NCBI GenBank assembly: GCA_958453305.1
Contig: CAUDXH010000006.1
Span: forward strand, 1-64,000
Reading direction: 5' to 3'
DNA: 64,000 bases
Origin: an uncultured Bacteroides sp.
GTDB taxonomy: Bacteria > Bacteroidota > Bacteroidia > Bacteroidales > Bacteroidaceae
A program made the translations under genes and the position numbers. Under the pieces are notes generated by a model, which saw nothing but the letters and a program-made list of their open reading frames with translations, did no database searches and had not been told where the DNA came from. Positions 52,813 to 60,176 of this stretch are shown in pieces. Every line of letters starts with the position of its first letter. The stretch's first letter is position 1.

Positions 52813-53232
52813 ATGTGGATACTTGTTGTTATATTGATTGGGGTGGTGATATTCGGATTAGTTGCCGGGTATTTCTACAACCGGAACATTCAGAAGAAAA
52901 TAGAAAGAGGTGAGCTTGACAAGGCTCCCGAAATTGTAGAAGTGGACAGTGAGTGTTGCGGACAGCATGAAACGTGTGAGAAAGACAGTCTGCTGGCTGC
53001 CGTAAGCAAGCAGATAGAATATTACGATGATGAGGATTTGGACCGCTTCAGAGGGTATCCGTCCGACGGCTATACGGAAGAGGAAATAGAAGAGTTCCGG
53101 AACGTAATGTTTACCATGCAGGAAGTAGAGGTGGCGGGATGGTGCCGCAGCCTTCAACTGAGAGGTATTGAGTTTCCGGATGAACTGAAAGATGAATTGT
53201 TTCTCATCGTAGGTGAACGGAGAATACACTAA
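52813..53232 (+). CDS. membrane-anchored Cys-containing protein, function unknown
   Basis: A 139-residue protein with one N-terminal membrane helix (WILVVILIGVVIFGLVAGYF) and an acidic soluble part. A SECCGQHETCEK stretch at about 47-58 holds three Cys and one His and could bind a metal or form a redox centre. No known family recognised. Six nt after aroA, so probably co-transcribed with it; downstream lies the 8-bp tandem array. Confidence 0.7.
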   Translation: MWILVVILIGVVIFGLVAGYFYNRNIQKKIERGELDKAPEIVEVDSECCGQHETCEKDSLLAAVSKQIEYYDDEDLDRFRGYPSDGYTEEEIEEFRNVMFTMQEVEVAGWCRSLQLRGIEFPDELKDELFLIVGERRIH

Positions 53233-53262
53233 AGTTTAGTTTGTGAGTTTGTAAGTTTGTGG
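53231..53262. repeat. three 8-bp units AGTTTGTR
   Basis: AGTTTGTG-AGTTTGTA-AGTTTGTG lies just after the stop codon of the preceding gene. It has the same 8-bp period as the adjacent main array, but in reverse orientation (complement YACAAACT). Confidence 0.6.
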
Positions 53263-53279
53263 AAAACGCAAGAACTCAA

Positions 53280-53455
53280 AACTTAAGAACTTAAAAACTT
53301 AAGAACTTAAAAACTTAAGAACTTAAGAACTTAAAAACTTAAAAACTTAAAAACTTAAGAACTTAAGAACTTAAAAACTTAAGAACTTAAAAACTTAAGA
53401 ACTTAAAAACTTAAAAACTTAAGAACTTAAAAACTTAAAAACTTAAGAACTTAAA
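53280..53455 (+). repeat. 22-copy tandem array of the 8-bp unit AACTTAAR
   Basis: Twenty-two uninterrupted units, each AACTTAAG or AACTTAAA, fill 176 bp and stop 4 nt before the ATG of the metal permease gene. Eight is not a multiple of three and the frame has frequent TAA stops, so it is not coding. Copy-number change would alter leader length or promoter spacing. A matching array lies at 55456-55623 in opposite orientation. Confidence 0.95.
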
Positions 53456-53459
53456 AGAA

Positions 53460-54275
53460 ATGACCGAACTGTTTCAATACACTTTCTTCCAACATGCCCT
53501 GTTAGGAAGCCTCTTCGCCAGCATTGCCTGCGGCATTATCGGAACCTATATCGTAACCCGACGGCTCGTTTTTATCAGCGGAGGAATTACCCATGCATCC
53601 TTCGGAGGCATCGGAATCGGACTTTACAGCGGTGTTTCTCCTCTGCTTACTGCAGCCCTCTTTTCTATTCTGTCGGCTTTCGGAGTGGAATGGCTCAGCA
53701 AACGAAGCGACATGCGCGAAGATTCAGCTATTGCCGTGTTCTGGACGTTCGGCATGGCCATCGGTATCATTTTCAGTTTTCTTGCTCCCGGATTTACACC
53801 CGACTTGTCTTCGTTCCTTTTCGGGAATATCCTAACGATTACCCGTACCGATATCCTGCTGCTTGCGCTGCTCAGTATAGCACTTGCCGTATTCTTCTCT
53901 CTTTTCCTCCGGCCGATTATCGCTATCGCCTTCGACCGTGAATTTGCCCGCTCGCAACGGATGCCGGTCGCTGCCTTCGAGTATATCCTGATGATGTTTA
54001 TTGCTTTGACCATTGTTTCCTGCCTGCGCATGGTGGGTATCGTGCTTGCCATCTCGCTGCTTACGCTGCCGCAGATGACCGCCAACTTGTTTACGCACAG
54101 TTTTAAACGGATTATTTTCCTGTCCATTGCCTTGGGATATATGAGCTGCTTAGGGGGCTTGTTCCTTTCCTATCAGCTACAGGTGCCTTCAGGTGCTGCC
54201 ATCATCTTTGTTTCGATACTGATTTATGCCGGAGCAAAGCTGTGCAAGCAGCTGTCGGGACGATCTCAAGACTGA
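53460..54275 (+). CDS. metal ABC transporter permease (ZnuB/TroC type)
   Basis: A 271-residue inner-membrane protein with about eight hydrophobic helices, of the ABC-3 family that imports zinc, manganese or iron. Typical features: GTYIVTRRLVFISGGITHASFGG (about 23-45, membrane-spanning and coupling region) and AVFWTFGMAIGIIFSFL near 93. No ATPase or binding-protein gene lies beside it, so partners must be elsewhere. The start codon directly follows the 8-bp tandem array, leaving no room for other leader elements. Metal not predictable. Confidence 0.88.
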   Translation: MTELFQYTFFQHALLGSLFASIACGIIGTYIVTRRLVFISGGITHASFGGIGIGLYSGVSPLLTAALFSILSAFGVEWLSKRSDMREDSAIAVFWTFGMAIGIIFSFLAPGFTPDLSSFLFGNILTITRTDILLLALLSIALAVFFSLFLRPIIAIAFDREFARSQRMPVAAFEYILMMFIALTIVSCLRMVGIVLAISLLTLPQMTANLFTHSFKRIIFLSIALGYMSCLGGLFLSYQLQVPSGAAIIFVSILIYAGAKLCKQLSGRSQD

Positions 54276-54360
54276 CAATCTCCAACTTCTTTCCATGCTG
54301 TCCACCCATCAATCTGCCTGATGAGCCGTGCCACTCGGAAGTAACTTCAATATGAACAAA

Positions 54361-54396
54361 AAAGGAGAGAAAGCCGAAACTTTCTCTCCTCTTTTT
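54361..54396. terminator. bidirectional intrinsic terminator
   Basis: AAAGGAGAGAAAG (54361-54373) pairs with CTTTCTCTCCT (54380-54390), followed by a T-run on the plus strand and with A-run on the other side. It lies between the convergent permease and mdh genes. Confidence 0.85.
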
Positions 54397-54415
54397 ATAT
54401 CCTTCTTATCAAGAA

Positions 54416-55417
54416 TTACTTGATGTTCGGGTTCAATTTGTTCCATTCAGCTACCGGAGGAAGAACGCCCATAGCGATTACTTCGTCACGAAGAGCGCAC
54501 AAGTGTTCGTAGCTCTTATCCAAAGCAGCCTGTTCTTCTGCAGTACCGTTCAATTCAGCGCAGTGGCAGCCTTCAGTATCGATAGAAGTTTCCCAAGCCA
54601 TCATGATGTGATCGTACTTATCGTTTGAAACGTAAGTACCAGCCGGCCAACGGAATGCTTTACCACCCATAGCAGCACCAATCATTTCGATAGAAACGTA
54701 TGACGGGCTTTGGAATGAAGAACGTCCGCGCAATGCGATGATGTTTGCACCACCTTTAGTTACTTTCTGCTGGATTTCTGCCCACTGTTCAGCTGTCAAA
54801 GCATCAGTACCGATGATGTCAGTCAACGGTTTGCCGTTAACTTTTGCAGTTGAAGCAAATACAGCCATCTGTTCACCGTGACCACCATAAGTACGGCAGT
54901 TTTCAACAGCGTCCATAGATACACCGAAATGTTTAGCCAATTCACTGCGCAGACGAGTTGAATCCAAACCAGCCAAAGTAGTAACCTGACCCGGTTTCAA
55001 GCCAGAGTACAACAAAGTAATCAAACCAGTGATGTCAGCCGGATTGAAGATAACTACGATGTGTTTTACATCCGGGCAGTACTGTTTTACGTTCTTACCG
55101 AATTCTTCAGCGATAGCAGCGTTACCTTTCAACAGGTCTTCACGAGTCATACCAGCTTTACGTGCAGCACCACCTGAGTTCACGATATATTTAGCACCTG
55201 TCAGCGCTTCTTTGATATCAGAAGTGAAAGTGATGTTTACGCCTTCGAAACCGCAGTGGTATAATTCTTCAGCTACACCTTCCAAACCCGGAGCATACGG
55301 GTCGTACAAGCAGATGTTCGGAGTCAGACCCATCATAATAGCAGTCTGAGCCATGTTAGAACCGATCATACCGGCAGCACCAACAATGGTAAGTTTTTCG
55401 TTTGTTACAAATTCCAT
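54416..55417 (-). CDS. mdh: malate dehydrogenase
   Basis: Interconverts malate and oxaloacetate with NAD(H); in Bacteroidales it works in the reductive branch to fumarate and succinate. The 333-residue protein has the N-terminal Rossmann motif GAAGMIGSNMAQ near 14-25, NSGGAARKAGMTREDLLKGN near 77-96 (active-site loop with substrate Arg), and catalytic His in YGGHGEQMAVFAS near 172-184. Codons look strongly biased, as expected for a highly expressed gene. Its 5' leader holds the 21-copy 8-bp array, downstream of a -7 box at 55634-55641. Confidence 0.94.
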   Translation of the reverse strand: MEFVTNEKLTIVGAAGMIGSNMAQTAIMMGLTPNICLYDPYAPGLEGVAEELYHCGFEGVNITFTSDIKEALTGAKYIVNSGGAARKAGMTREDLLKGNAAIAEEFGKNVKQYCPDVKHIVVIFNPADITGLITLLYSGLKPGQVTTLAGLDSTRLRSELAKHFGVSMDAVENCRTYGGHGEQMAVFASTAKVNGKPLTDIIGTDALTAEQWAEIQQKVTKGGANIIALRGRSSFQSPSYVSIEMIGAAMGGKAFRWPAGTYVSNDKYDHIMMAWETSIDTEGCHCAELNGTAEEQAALDKSYEHLCALRDEVIAMGVLPPVAEWNKLNPNIK

Positions 55418-55455
55418 AATTCTTATTGTTTAAGTTATGTTATAAAAGTGTTTAT

Positions 55456-55623
55456 AAGTTCTTGAGTTTTTAAGTTCCTAAGCTCTTAAGTTCTTGAGTT
55501 TTTAAGTTTTTGAGTTTTTAAGTTCTTAAGTTTTTAAGTTCCTAAGCTCTTGAGTTTTTAAGTTCTTGAGTTTTTAAGTTCTTGAGTTTTTAAGTTCTTG
55601 AGTTCCTAAGCTCTTAAGTTTTG
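55456..55623 (-). repeat. 21-copy 8-bp array in the mdh leader
   Basis: Twenty-one consecutive 8-bp units (plus strand AAGTTCTT, GAGTTTTT, AAGTTCCT, AAGCTCTT; in mdh sense AACTTAAR/AACTCAAR types), 168 bp. More diverged than the 53280-53455 array but with the same period and base words. It lies between the likely mdh promoter and the mdh start codon. Confidence 0.93.
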
Positions 55624-55633
55624 TTCACGGCTA

Positions 55634-55641
55634 CAAAGATA
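55634..55641 (-). promoter_or_regulatory. -7 promoter box for mdh
   Basis: TATCTTTG on the minus strand matches TAnnTTTG. If used, transcription would start near 55628 and the whole 8-bp array would lie in the mdh 5' untranslated region of about 210 nt. Confidence 0.55.
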
Positions 55642-55783
55642 AAAAAGTTCTTGTTGAAAACACCGCTTTGAAAGGGTAAAAATAAACGTCCGCCAGCGGA
55701 TTTATTTTAATTACGGAAAAATTTCACTATTTTAAACCGCAACGGCTCTGAATTGCAAAGAGGAGGTTGCATTTCGTCAGTTG

Positions 55784-57271
55784 TCAGTTTCCCTGCGGAA
55801 GCCTAAACACTATCGGCCAAGCCCATTTCATCTTGGTCGGCTTGCCTCTCTGTATTCCCGGATTCCACTTCGGCAAAAGGCTGACGATGCGCAATGCCTC
55901 TTTATCCAATTCCGGACTGACCGACCTTAAAACTTCGGCATTTGTTGATTTTCCATGTTCATCGATAACGAACTGTACGATTACACGCCCTTGTATGCCG
56001 CGTTCCATCGCCTCTTCCGGATAACGGATATGCTTGGCTATAAACTCATTCAATGCGGTAATCCCTCCGGGATATTCAGGACGTCTATCCGCATGAATAT
56101 TACTGTCCGACGAATCAATTTCTCTCACTTGCATTTTATCGTCTAAAAGAAACTCAGCCGACATAAACCAGTCCTGATCCAGACGGTTTCCGTCGAAGCC
56201 AATCTTCTTGAATACTTTATAGATGCCCGGACGATTCTCATTCACCATCGGATTCAGCCAGGCTTCGAAATGATAGTCTTCTCCACTCTCTACCAAAATA
56301 CCTAATGAATTATGAATAGGATTGGAATAAAGAATAACCCACCTGTCTCCTTCTTTCCTCGCTACATCGCAATCTGTTCCGAAAAACAGCGCACGAGGAT
56401 TTCTGTTCTTCAATACCACCGAAACCTTTTCCGTTCCTACCGGATAAACTTTCCGCTCTGTTTCCATCCGTACAAACGCCGTATCCGCATAAGTAGGCGA
56501 TTCCAGTACCCGAGGTGGCATTATTTTCCCGTGACTTACCGCTGAATAACTCACCACTTTCCTTCGGAACATAGCCTGATAGCGTGGTGTATTATTATTC
56601 AGCATGACAAAGATGGTATCTTCATCGGCTCCTATATAGGTGCAATAAACATTTGCCGCCACCGTATCAGATGCCCTCTGCAAATTATCCGACCAGTAAT
56701 CGTCAATCTGCTTACGCAACCGCAGTACCCCTTTCTTGTCCACCATGCTAAATTCGGCATAAGCAGTTTTCGTATTCTGATTAAATGACTTATAAATACG
56801 ATACCTTCCTGCCCGGTTCGGCACTTTATCCGTAAGCAGATGAATCTGCTGCCGGTATCCGGAATCCCTTTTGACCTGCAAGTCTCCCACATCAGCATTC
56901 CTCATGAGAGAGACCGGCAAGGGCTCCCACCTCACCTTCTTTTCATCATAATAAACAAGACTATATTCCACACCGCACGTATATTTCTTACCGCTATGAT
57001 TGGTTATCTCTAACTTTATCTCTTTAGATGAAAGCGGATAATAATCAAACTCCGTATGCATGGAGAGCTCTTCGGGGGAAAGCAACTCTCCCAAAGGGAT
57101 GTCACGACATACTGAATCAAACATCAGCCCCGTTGTATCTGCATATAGCGTTGACAGGATGCTCAAGCTATCCGTTTCCGCAATATCTTGCCGTTTATCT
57201 ACTTTAGCCGTACACCCCAATAAGAAAAAACAGCTAATCAGCCAAACAAAAGTATGTTTCCTTCTCTGCAT
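55784..57271 (-). CDS. lipoprotein with Ig-like repeats and C-terminal TonB domain
   Basis: A 495-residue lipoprotein (Cys20 in FLLGC). Two related beta-sandwich modules are seen at about 60-185 and 240-370; both end with the motif PxRxGxYRIxKxF...AEF (AGRYRIYKSF; RPGIYKVFKKI). The C-terminal 85 residues are a TonB C-terminal domain (RYPEEAMERGIQGRVIVQFV near 420). Such TonB-C domain proteins in Bacteroidota are often not ExbBD partners; energy coupling is uncertain. Three nt after the 57275-57544 gene. Confidence 0.82.
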   Translation of the reverse strand: MQRRKHTFVWLISCFFLLGCTAKVDKRQDIAETDSLSILSTLYADTTGLMFDSVCRDIPLGELLSPEELSMHTEFDYYPLSSKEIKLEITNHSGKKYTCGVEYSLVYYDEKKVRWEPLPVSLMRNADVGDLQVKRDSGYRQQIHLLTDKVPNRAGRYRIYKSFNQNTKTAYAEFSMVDKKGVLRLRKQIDDYWSDNLQRASDTVAANVYCTYIGADEDTIFVMLNNNTPRYQAMFRRKVVSYSAVSHGKIMPPRVLESPTYADTAFVRMETERKVYPVGTEKVSVVLKNRNPRALFFGTDCDVARKEGDRWVILYSNPIHNSLGILVESGEDYHFEAWLNPMVNENRPGIYKVFKKIGFDGNRLDQDWFMSAEFLLDDKMQVREIDSSDSNIHADRRPEYPGGITALNEFIAKHIRYPEEAMERGIQGRVIVQFVIDEHGKSTNAEVLRSVSPELDKEALRIVSLLPKWNPGIQRGKPTKMKWAWPIVFRLPQGN

Positions 57272-57274
57272 AAC

Positions 57275-57544
57275 CTATCTTTTTAGAATCCAAAATTCGG
57301 CACTTAACTTAATTTCCCGTCTATCATCCCACAACGACTGGAGAATCTGGTACTTTCCCGGAACCAATTCGTAGCAAGACTCTATCATTTTCATACGAAC
57401 CGTTGTACCCAAAGTATCAGTATGTATACACACAGCATCTGCCGAGCAGAGCTGAGCAACTCCATCCTCTCTTCCCGAAGAGGTTCTTTCACAACTTGCC
57501 GTGAAGAAACCCATTAATAGCAAGAAAAAAAATATAGACTTCAT
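57275..57544 (-). CDS. small lipoprotein, truncated relative of the Ig-like module
   Basis: An 89-residue lipoprotein (Cys18 in FTASC). Its second half (YELVPGKYQILQSL ... LSAEFWI) resembles the end of each beta-sandwich module in the next gene, so it looks like a short, single-module relative or a remnant left by gene duplication. Co-directional and 3 nt upstream of the TonB-C lipoprotein gene. Function unknown. Confidence 0.6.
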   Translation of the reverse strand: MKSIFFFLLLMGFFTASCERTSSGREDGVAQLCSADAVCIHTDTLGTTVRMKMIESCYELVPGKYQILQSLWDDRREIKLSAEFWILKR

Positions 57545-58117
57545 GAGATACTCCCCCTTTCTTCCCCTCTAAGATAGTACAAACCAAGGAAAAAAACAAA
57601 TAACATAAACAAAAAAACAAGCAGAGCAAGCTACTCGCACTATGGGTTCTTGACTCCTCCATCTTTCGCAAGCGTCCGGTTCAGAAGATCCGCACGAGAA
57701 AAAAACTTTTCCGCAAAAAACAGCCTTTTTCCGCAAGTTTCGCAACGTGAAATCCGTAGTTAAGCAATGTTAAAAACGGCGTTTTTTTCCGCAAGTTCCG
57801 CAAGTGATTTTTATACTTTCCGCAATACTTTCCCATGGAAAACAACGAAAGCGATTGTATTGATTTTTCCAAACCATTATTTAAATTATACACTGATATG
57901 CAATGAGTTCATTCAAATATCTGTCTGTTTCATCTTTCATTGAAATGAAAAACAACAGTAACGTTTAAAAAGTTTCAGAGAAATTTGCGGAAAAAGTTTT
58001 TTCGATTTCTAAAAATCCCTTTTCCGCACACGTTCTGTTTTTTTTATAAAGGGGGTATTTTGTTGATACAGCATCAAGCGGAATCACCGTTTCCGCAGGC
58101 ACAAATCACCGGAATCA

Positions 58118-58204
58118 TAGTAACGACCAAGCGAAGCCGTTAGTAACGACCAAGCGAAATCATAGTAACGACCAAGCGCAGTTATTAGTAACGACTATGC
58201 AAGG
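58118..58204 (+). repeat. four-copy 22-23-bp tandem repeat TAGTAACGACCAAGCG
   Basis: TAGTAACGACCAAGCG starts at 58118, 58141 and 58163; a diverged copy (TAGTAACGACTATGC) starts at 58186. It ends about 20 nt upstream of the cca -7 box, a position suited to a regulator-binding array or a slippage-prone spacer. Confidence 0.85.
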
Positions 58205-58223
58205 TTATTCAGCAGAATTTCCG

Positions 58224-58231
58224 TATTTTTG
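58224..58231 (+). promoter_or_regulatory. -7 promoter box for cca
   Basis: TATTTTTG matches TAnnTTTG, 26 nt upstream of ATG 58258. Confidence 0.55.
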
Positions 58232-58257
58232 CACTCCAATACCAATTCATATATAAT

Positions 58258-59676
58258 ATGGAACTAAAAGAACACTTTAAAGGCAAAATATTCGGACTGA
58301 TTTCTGAAACGGCCGACGAACTCGGCCTGGAATGTTATGCCGTAGGTGGTTACGTGCGTGACATTTTCTTAAACCGCCCCTCCAAGGATATTGACATCGT
58401 CGTGGTGGGAAGCGGAATTGAAATAGCGCAGGCTTTCGGTAAAAAGTTAGGGAAAGGCGCCCATATAGCTGTATTCAAGAACTTTGGAACGGCACAAGTG
58501 AAATATCGAGACACAGAAGTGGAGTTTGTAGGAGCACGCCGTGAATCGTACAGTCACGACAGCCGAAAACCCATTGTAGAAAACGGAACACTGGAAGACG
58601 ACCAGAACCGCCGCGATTTTACCATCAATGCCCTTGCGGTTTGCCTGAACAAGGCCCGCTTCGGAGAACTGGTGGACCCCTTCGGAGGACTGGACGACCT
58701 GAAAGAGAGAACCATCCGGACACCGCTGGATCCGGACATTACCTTCAGTGACGACCCGCTGCGCATGATGCGCTGTGTGCGTTTTGCCACCCAGCTGAAC
58801 TTTTACATCGAAGACGAAACCTTTACGGCACTGGAACGCAACCGGGAACGGATTAAAATCATTTCACGGGAACGCATCGCCGACGAGCTGAACAAGATTT
58901 TACTCTCACCCACTCCCTCCAAGGGATTTGTCGACTTAGACCGTTGCGGGCTGCTGGAACTGATTTTCCCAGAGCTGGTTGCCTTGCAAGGCGTAGAAGT
59001 GAGAAACGGAAGAGGGCATAAGGATAATTTCTATCATACGTTAGAGGTGGTTGACAATATATCCAAAGTAAGTAACAACCTATGGCTGCGCTGGGCAACT
59101 TTATTACATGACATCGGAAAGCCGCGGACCAAACGCTGGGAGCCTCGTGCGGGATGGACGTTCCATAACCATAACTTCATCGGAGAAAAAATGATTCCGG
59201 AAATTTTCCGGAAAATGAAGCTTCCCATGAATGAAAAGATGAAATATGTACAAAAGCTGGTCAGCCTGCATATGCGTCCCATCGTTATTTCCGACGATGT
59301 AGTTACCGACTCAGCTGTGCGCCGCCTGCTTTTTGAGGCCGGTGATGACATTGATGATTTGATGATGCTTTGTGAAGCCGACATCACTTCAAAAAACGAA
59401 GCGCGCAAGCAACGTTTCCTCGACAACTTCAAGCTGGTAAGACAGAAACTGAAGGACTTGGAAGAGAAAGACCGTATCCGTAATTTCCAGCCACCTGTAG
59501 ATGGAGCGGAAATCATGCACGTATTCAATCTTCAGCCCTGCCGGGAAATCGGCAGCTTGAAGAGTTCTATCAAAGACGCTATCTTAGATGGGGTAATCCC
59601 CAACGAGCATGATGCAGCTTTTGAATACATGCTACAGAAAGCGAAGCAAATGGGACTGACTCCGGTTCATCTTTAA
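58258..59676 (+). CDS. cca: CCA-adding tRNA nucleotidyltransferase with HD domain
   Basis: Adds or repairs the 3' CCA of tRNAs. The 472-residue class II enzyme has the nucleotidyltransferase head (YAVGGYVRDIFLNRPSKDID near 27-46, with the DxD metal pair), the RRDFTINALA motif near 118-127 and the DPLRMMRCVRFATQL block near 164. An HD domain follows (near 260-340, LLHDIGKPRTKRW). Needed for the tRNA-Pro gene in this window, which lacks an encoded CCA. It may instead be an A-adding or CC-adding relative, but the single full-length form suggests CCA addition. Confidence 0.9.
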   Translation: MELKEHFKGKIFGLISETADELGLECYAVGGYVRDIFLNRPSKDIDIVVVGSGIEIAQAFGKKLGKGAHIAVFKNFGTAQVKYRDTEVEFVGARRESYSHDSRKPIVENGTLEDDQNRRDFTINALAVCLNKARFGELVDPFGGLDDLKERTIRTPLDPDITFSDDPLRMMRCVRFATQLNFYIEDETFTALERNRERIKIISRERIADELNKILLSPTPSKGFVDLDRCGLLELIFPELVALQGVEVRNGRGHKDNFYHTLEVVDNISKVSNNLWLRWATLLHDIGKPRTKRWEPRAGWTFHNHNFIGEKMIPEIFRKMKLPMNEKMKYVQKLVSLHMRPIVISDDVVTDSAVRRLLFEAGDDIDDLMMLCEADITSKNEARKQRFLDNFKLVRQKLKDLEEKDRIRNFQPPVDGAEIMHVFNLQPCREIGSLKSSIKDAILDGVIPNEHDAAFEYMLQKAKQMGLTPVHL

Positions 59677-59946
59677 TTTCTCAAGCAACCAGGCTATACA
59701 GACTATATACCAGGTCTACACAGAACAGAAACCAGACCTCCATCCAGACGGCAATCTGGTTTCTAGTTTCTGGAGTCCTTCCACTTATATAAAACTTTTC
59801 GAAATCTCCAAAATAAAAAAGGCATTATAAATTCAAGTTATCCATTTAACCCCTCCACAAGCCTTAAAACAAAGGTTTAGAAAAACAAAATTATCCAATT
59901 TAGAAAACCAAATATTTTTGCCGTTTTTATTTTCCAACTCTTTATT

Positions 59947-59954
59947 TATCTTTG
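59947..59954 (+). promoter_or_regulatory. -7 promoter box for the riboswitch-nrdD transcript
   Basis: TATCTTTG matches TAnnTTTG and lies just before the first conserved part of the cobalamin riboswitch. The -33 region is T-rich without a perfect TTTG at the usual spacing. Confidence 0.6.
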
Positions 59955-59960
59955 TCCTCG

Positions 59961-60125
59961 CTTTTCGGAACGGTAACAAAAGCGTTTCAAAAGGGAATGC
60001 CGTGAAAATCGGCAACAGTACCCGCTGCTGTGATTCTTGACGAACCGGAACCGGTTATAACAGCCACTGCAATGCGCATTGCGGGAAGGTAGTTTCGGGG
60101 AGAGATCAGTCAGAAGACCTGCCGC
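59961..60125 (+). promoter_or_regulatory. cobalamin (adenosylcobalamin) riboswitch
   Basis: The conserved elements appear in order: AAAGGGAATGC (about 59990-60000), GTGAAAATCGGCAACAG and CCCGCTGCTGTGA (60002-60033), GCGGGAAGG (60081-60089) and the B12-box-like GTCAGAAGACCTGCC (60109-60123). It lies about 50 nt upstream of nrdD on the same strand. By family knowledge, cobalamin binding should turn the genes off, here by blocking translation or by termination; no terminator hairpin was seen. Confidence 0.95.
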
Positions 60126-60176
60126 CAAAAGCAAAGCTTATTTTAATGTTTTACCCTTAACAAGAAATCGACAGAC

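Larger units (their letters stand above)
57545..58257. other. long non-coding region with TTTCCGCAA words and a 23-bp tandem repeat
   Basis: About 710 bp without a credible gene. TTCCGCAA or TTTCCGCA occurs many times on the plus strand between about 57707 and 58100 and once inverted (TTGCGGAA near 57985). A four-copy tandem repeat lies at 58118-58204, next to the cca promoter. A 70-codon minus-strand frame at 57681-57893 is just these repeated words read in frame and was rejected. Confidence 0.6.

Noticed and set aside
53231..53455. Short regular repeats that could suggest a CRISPR array
   Set aside because: The unit is 8 bp and contiguous, with no spacers of 25-40 bp and no cas genes in the window.
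57681..57893. 70-codon minus-strand frame
   Set aside because: Its apparent Lys-Leu pattern comes from repeated TTGCGGAA words; no promoter or neighbour supports translation.
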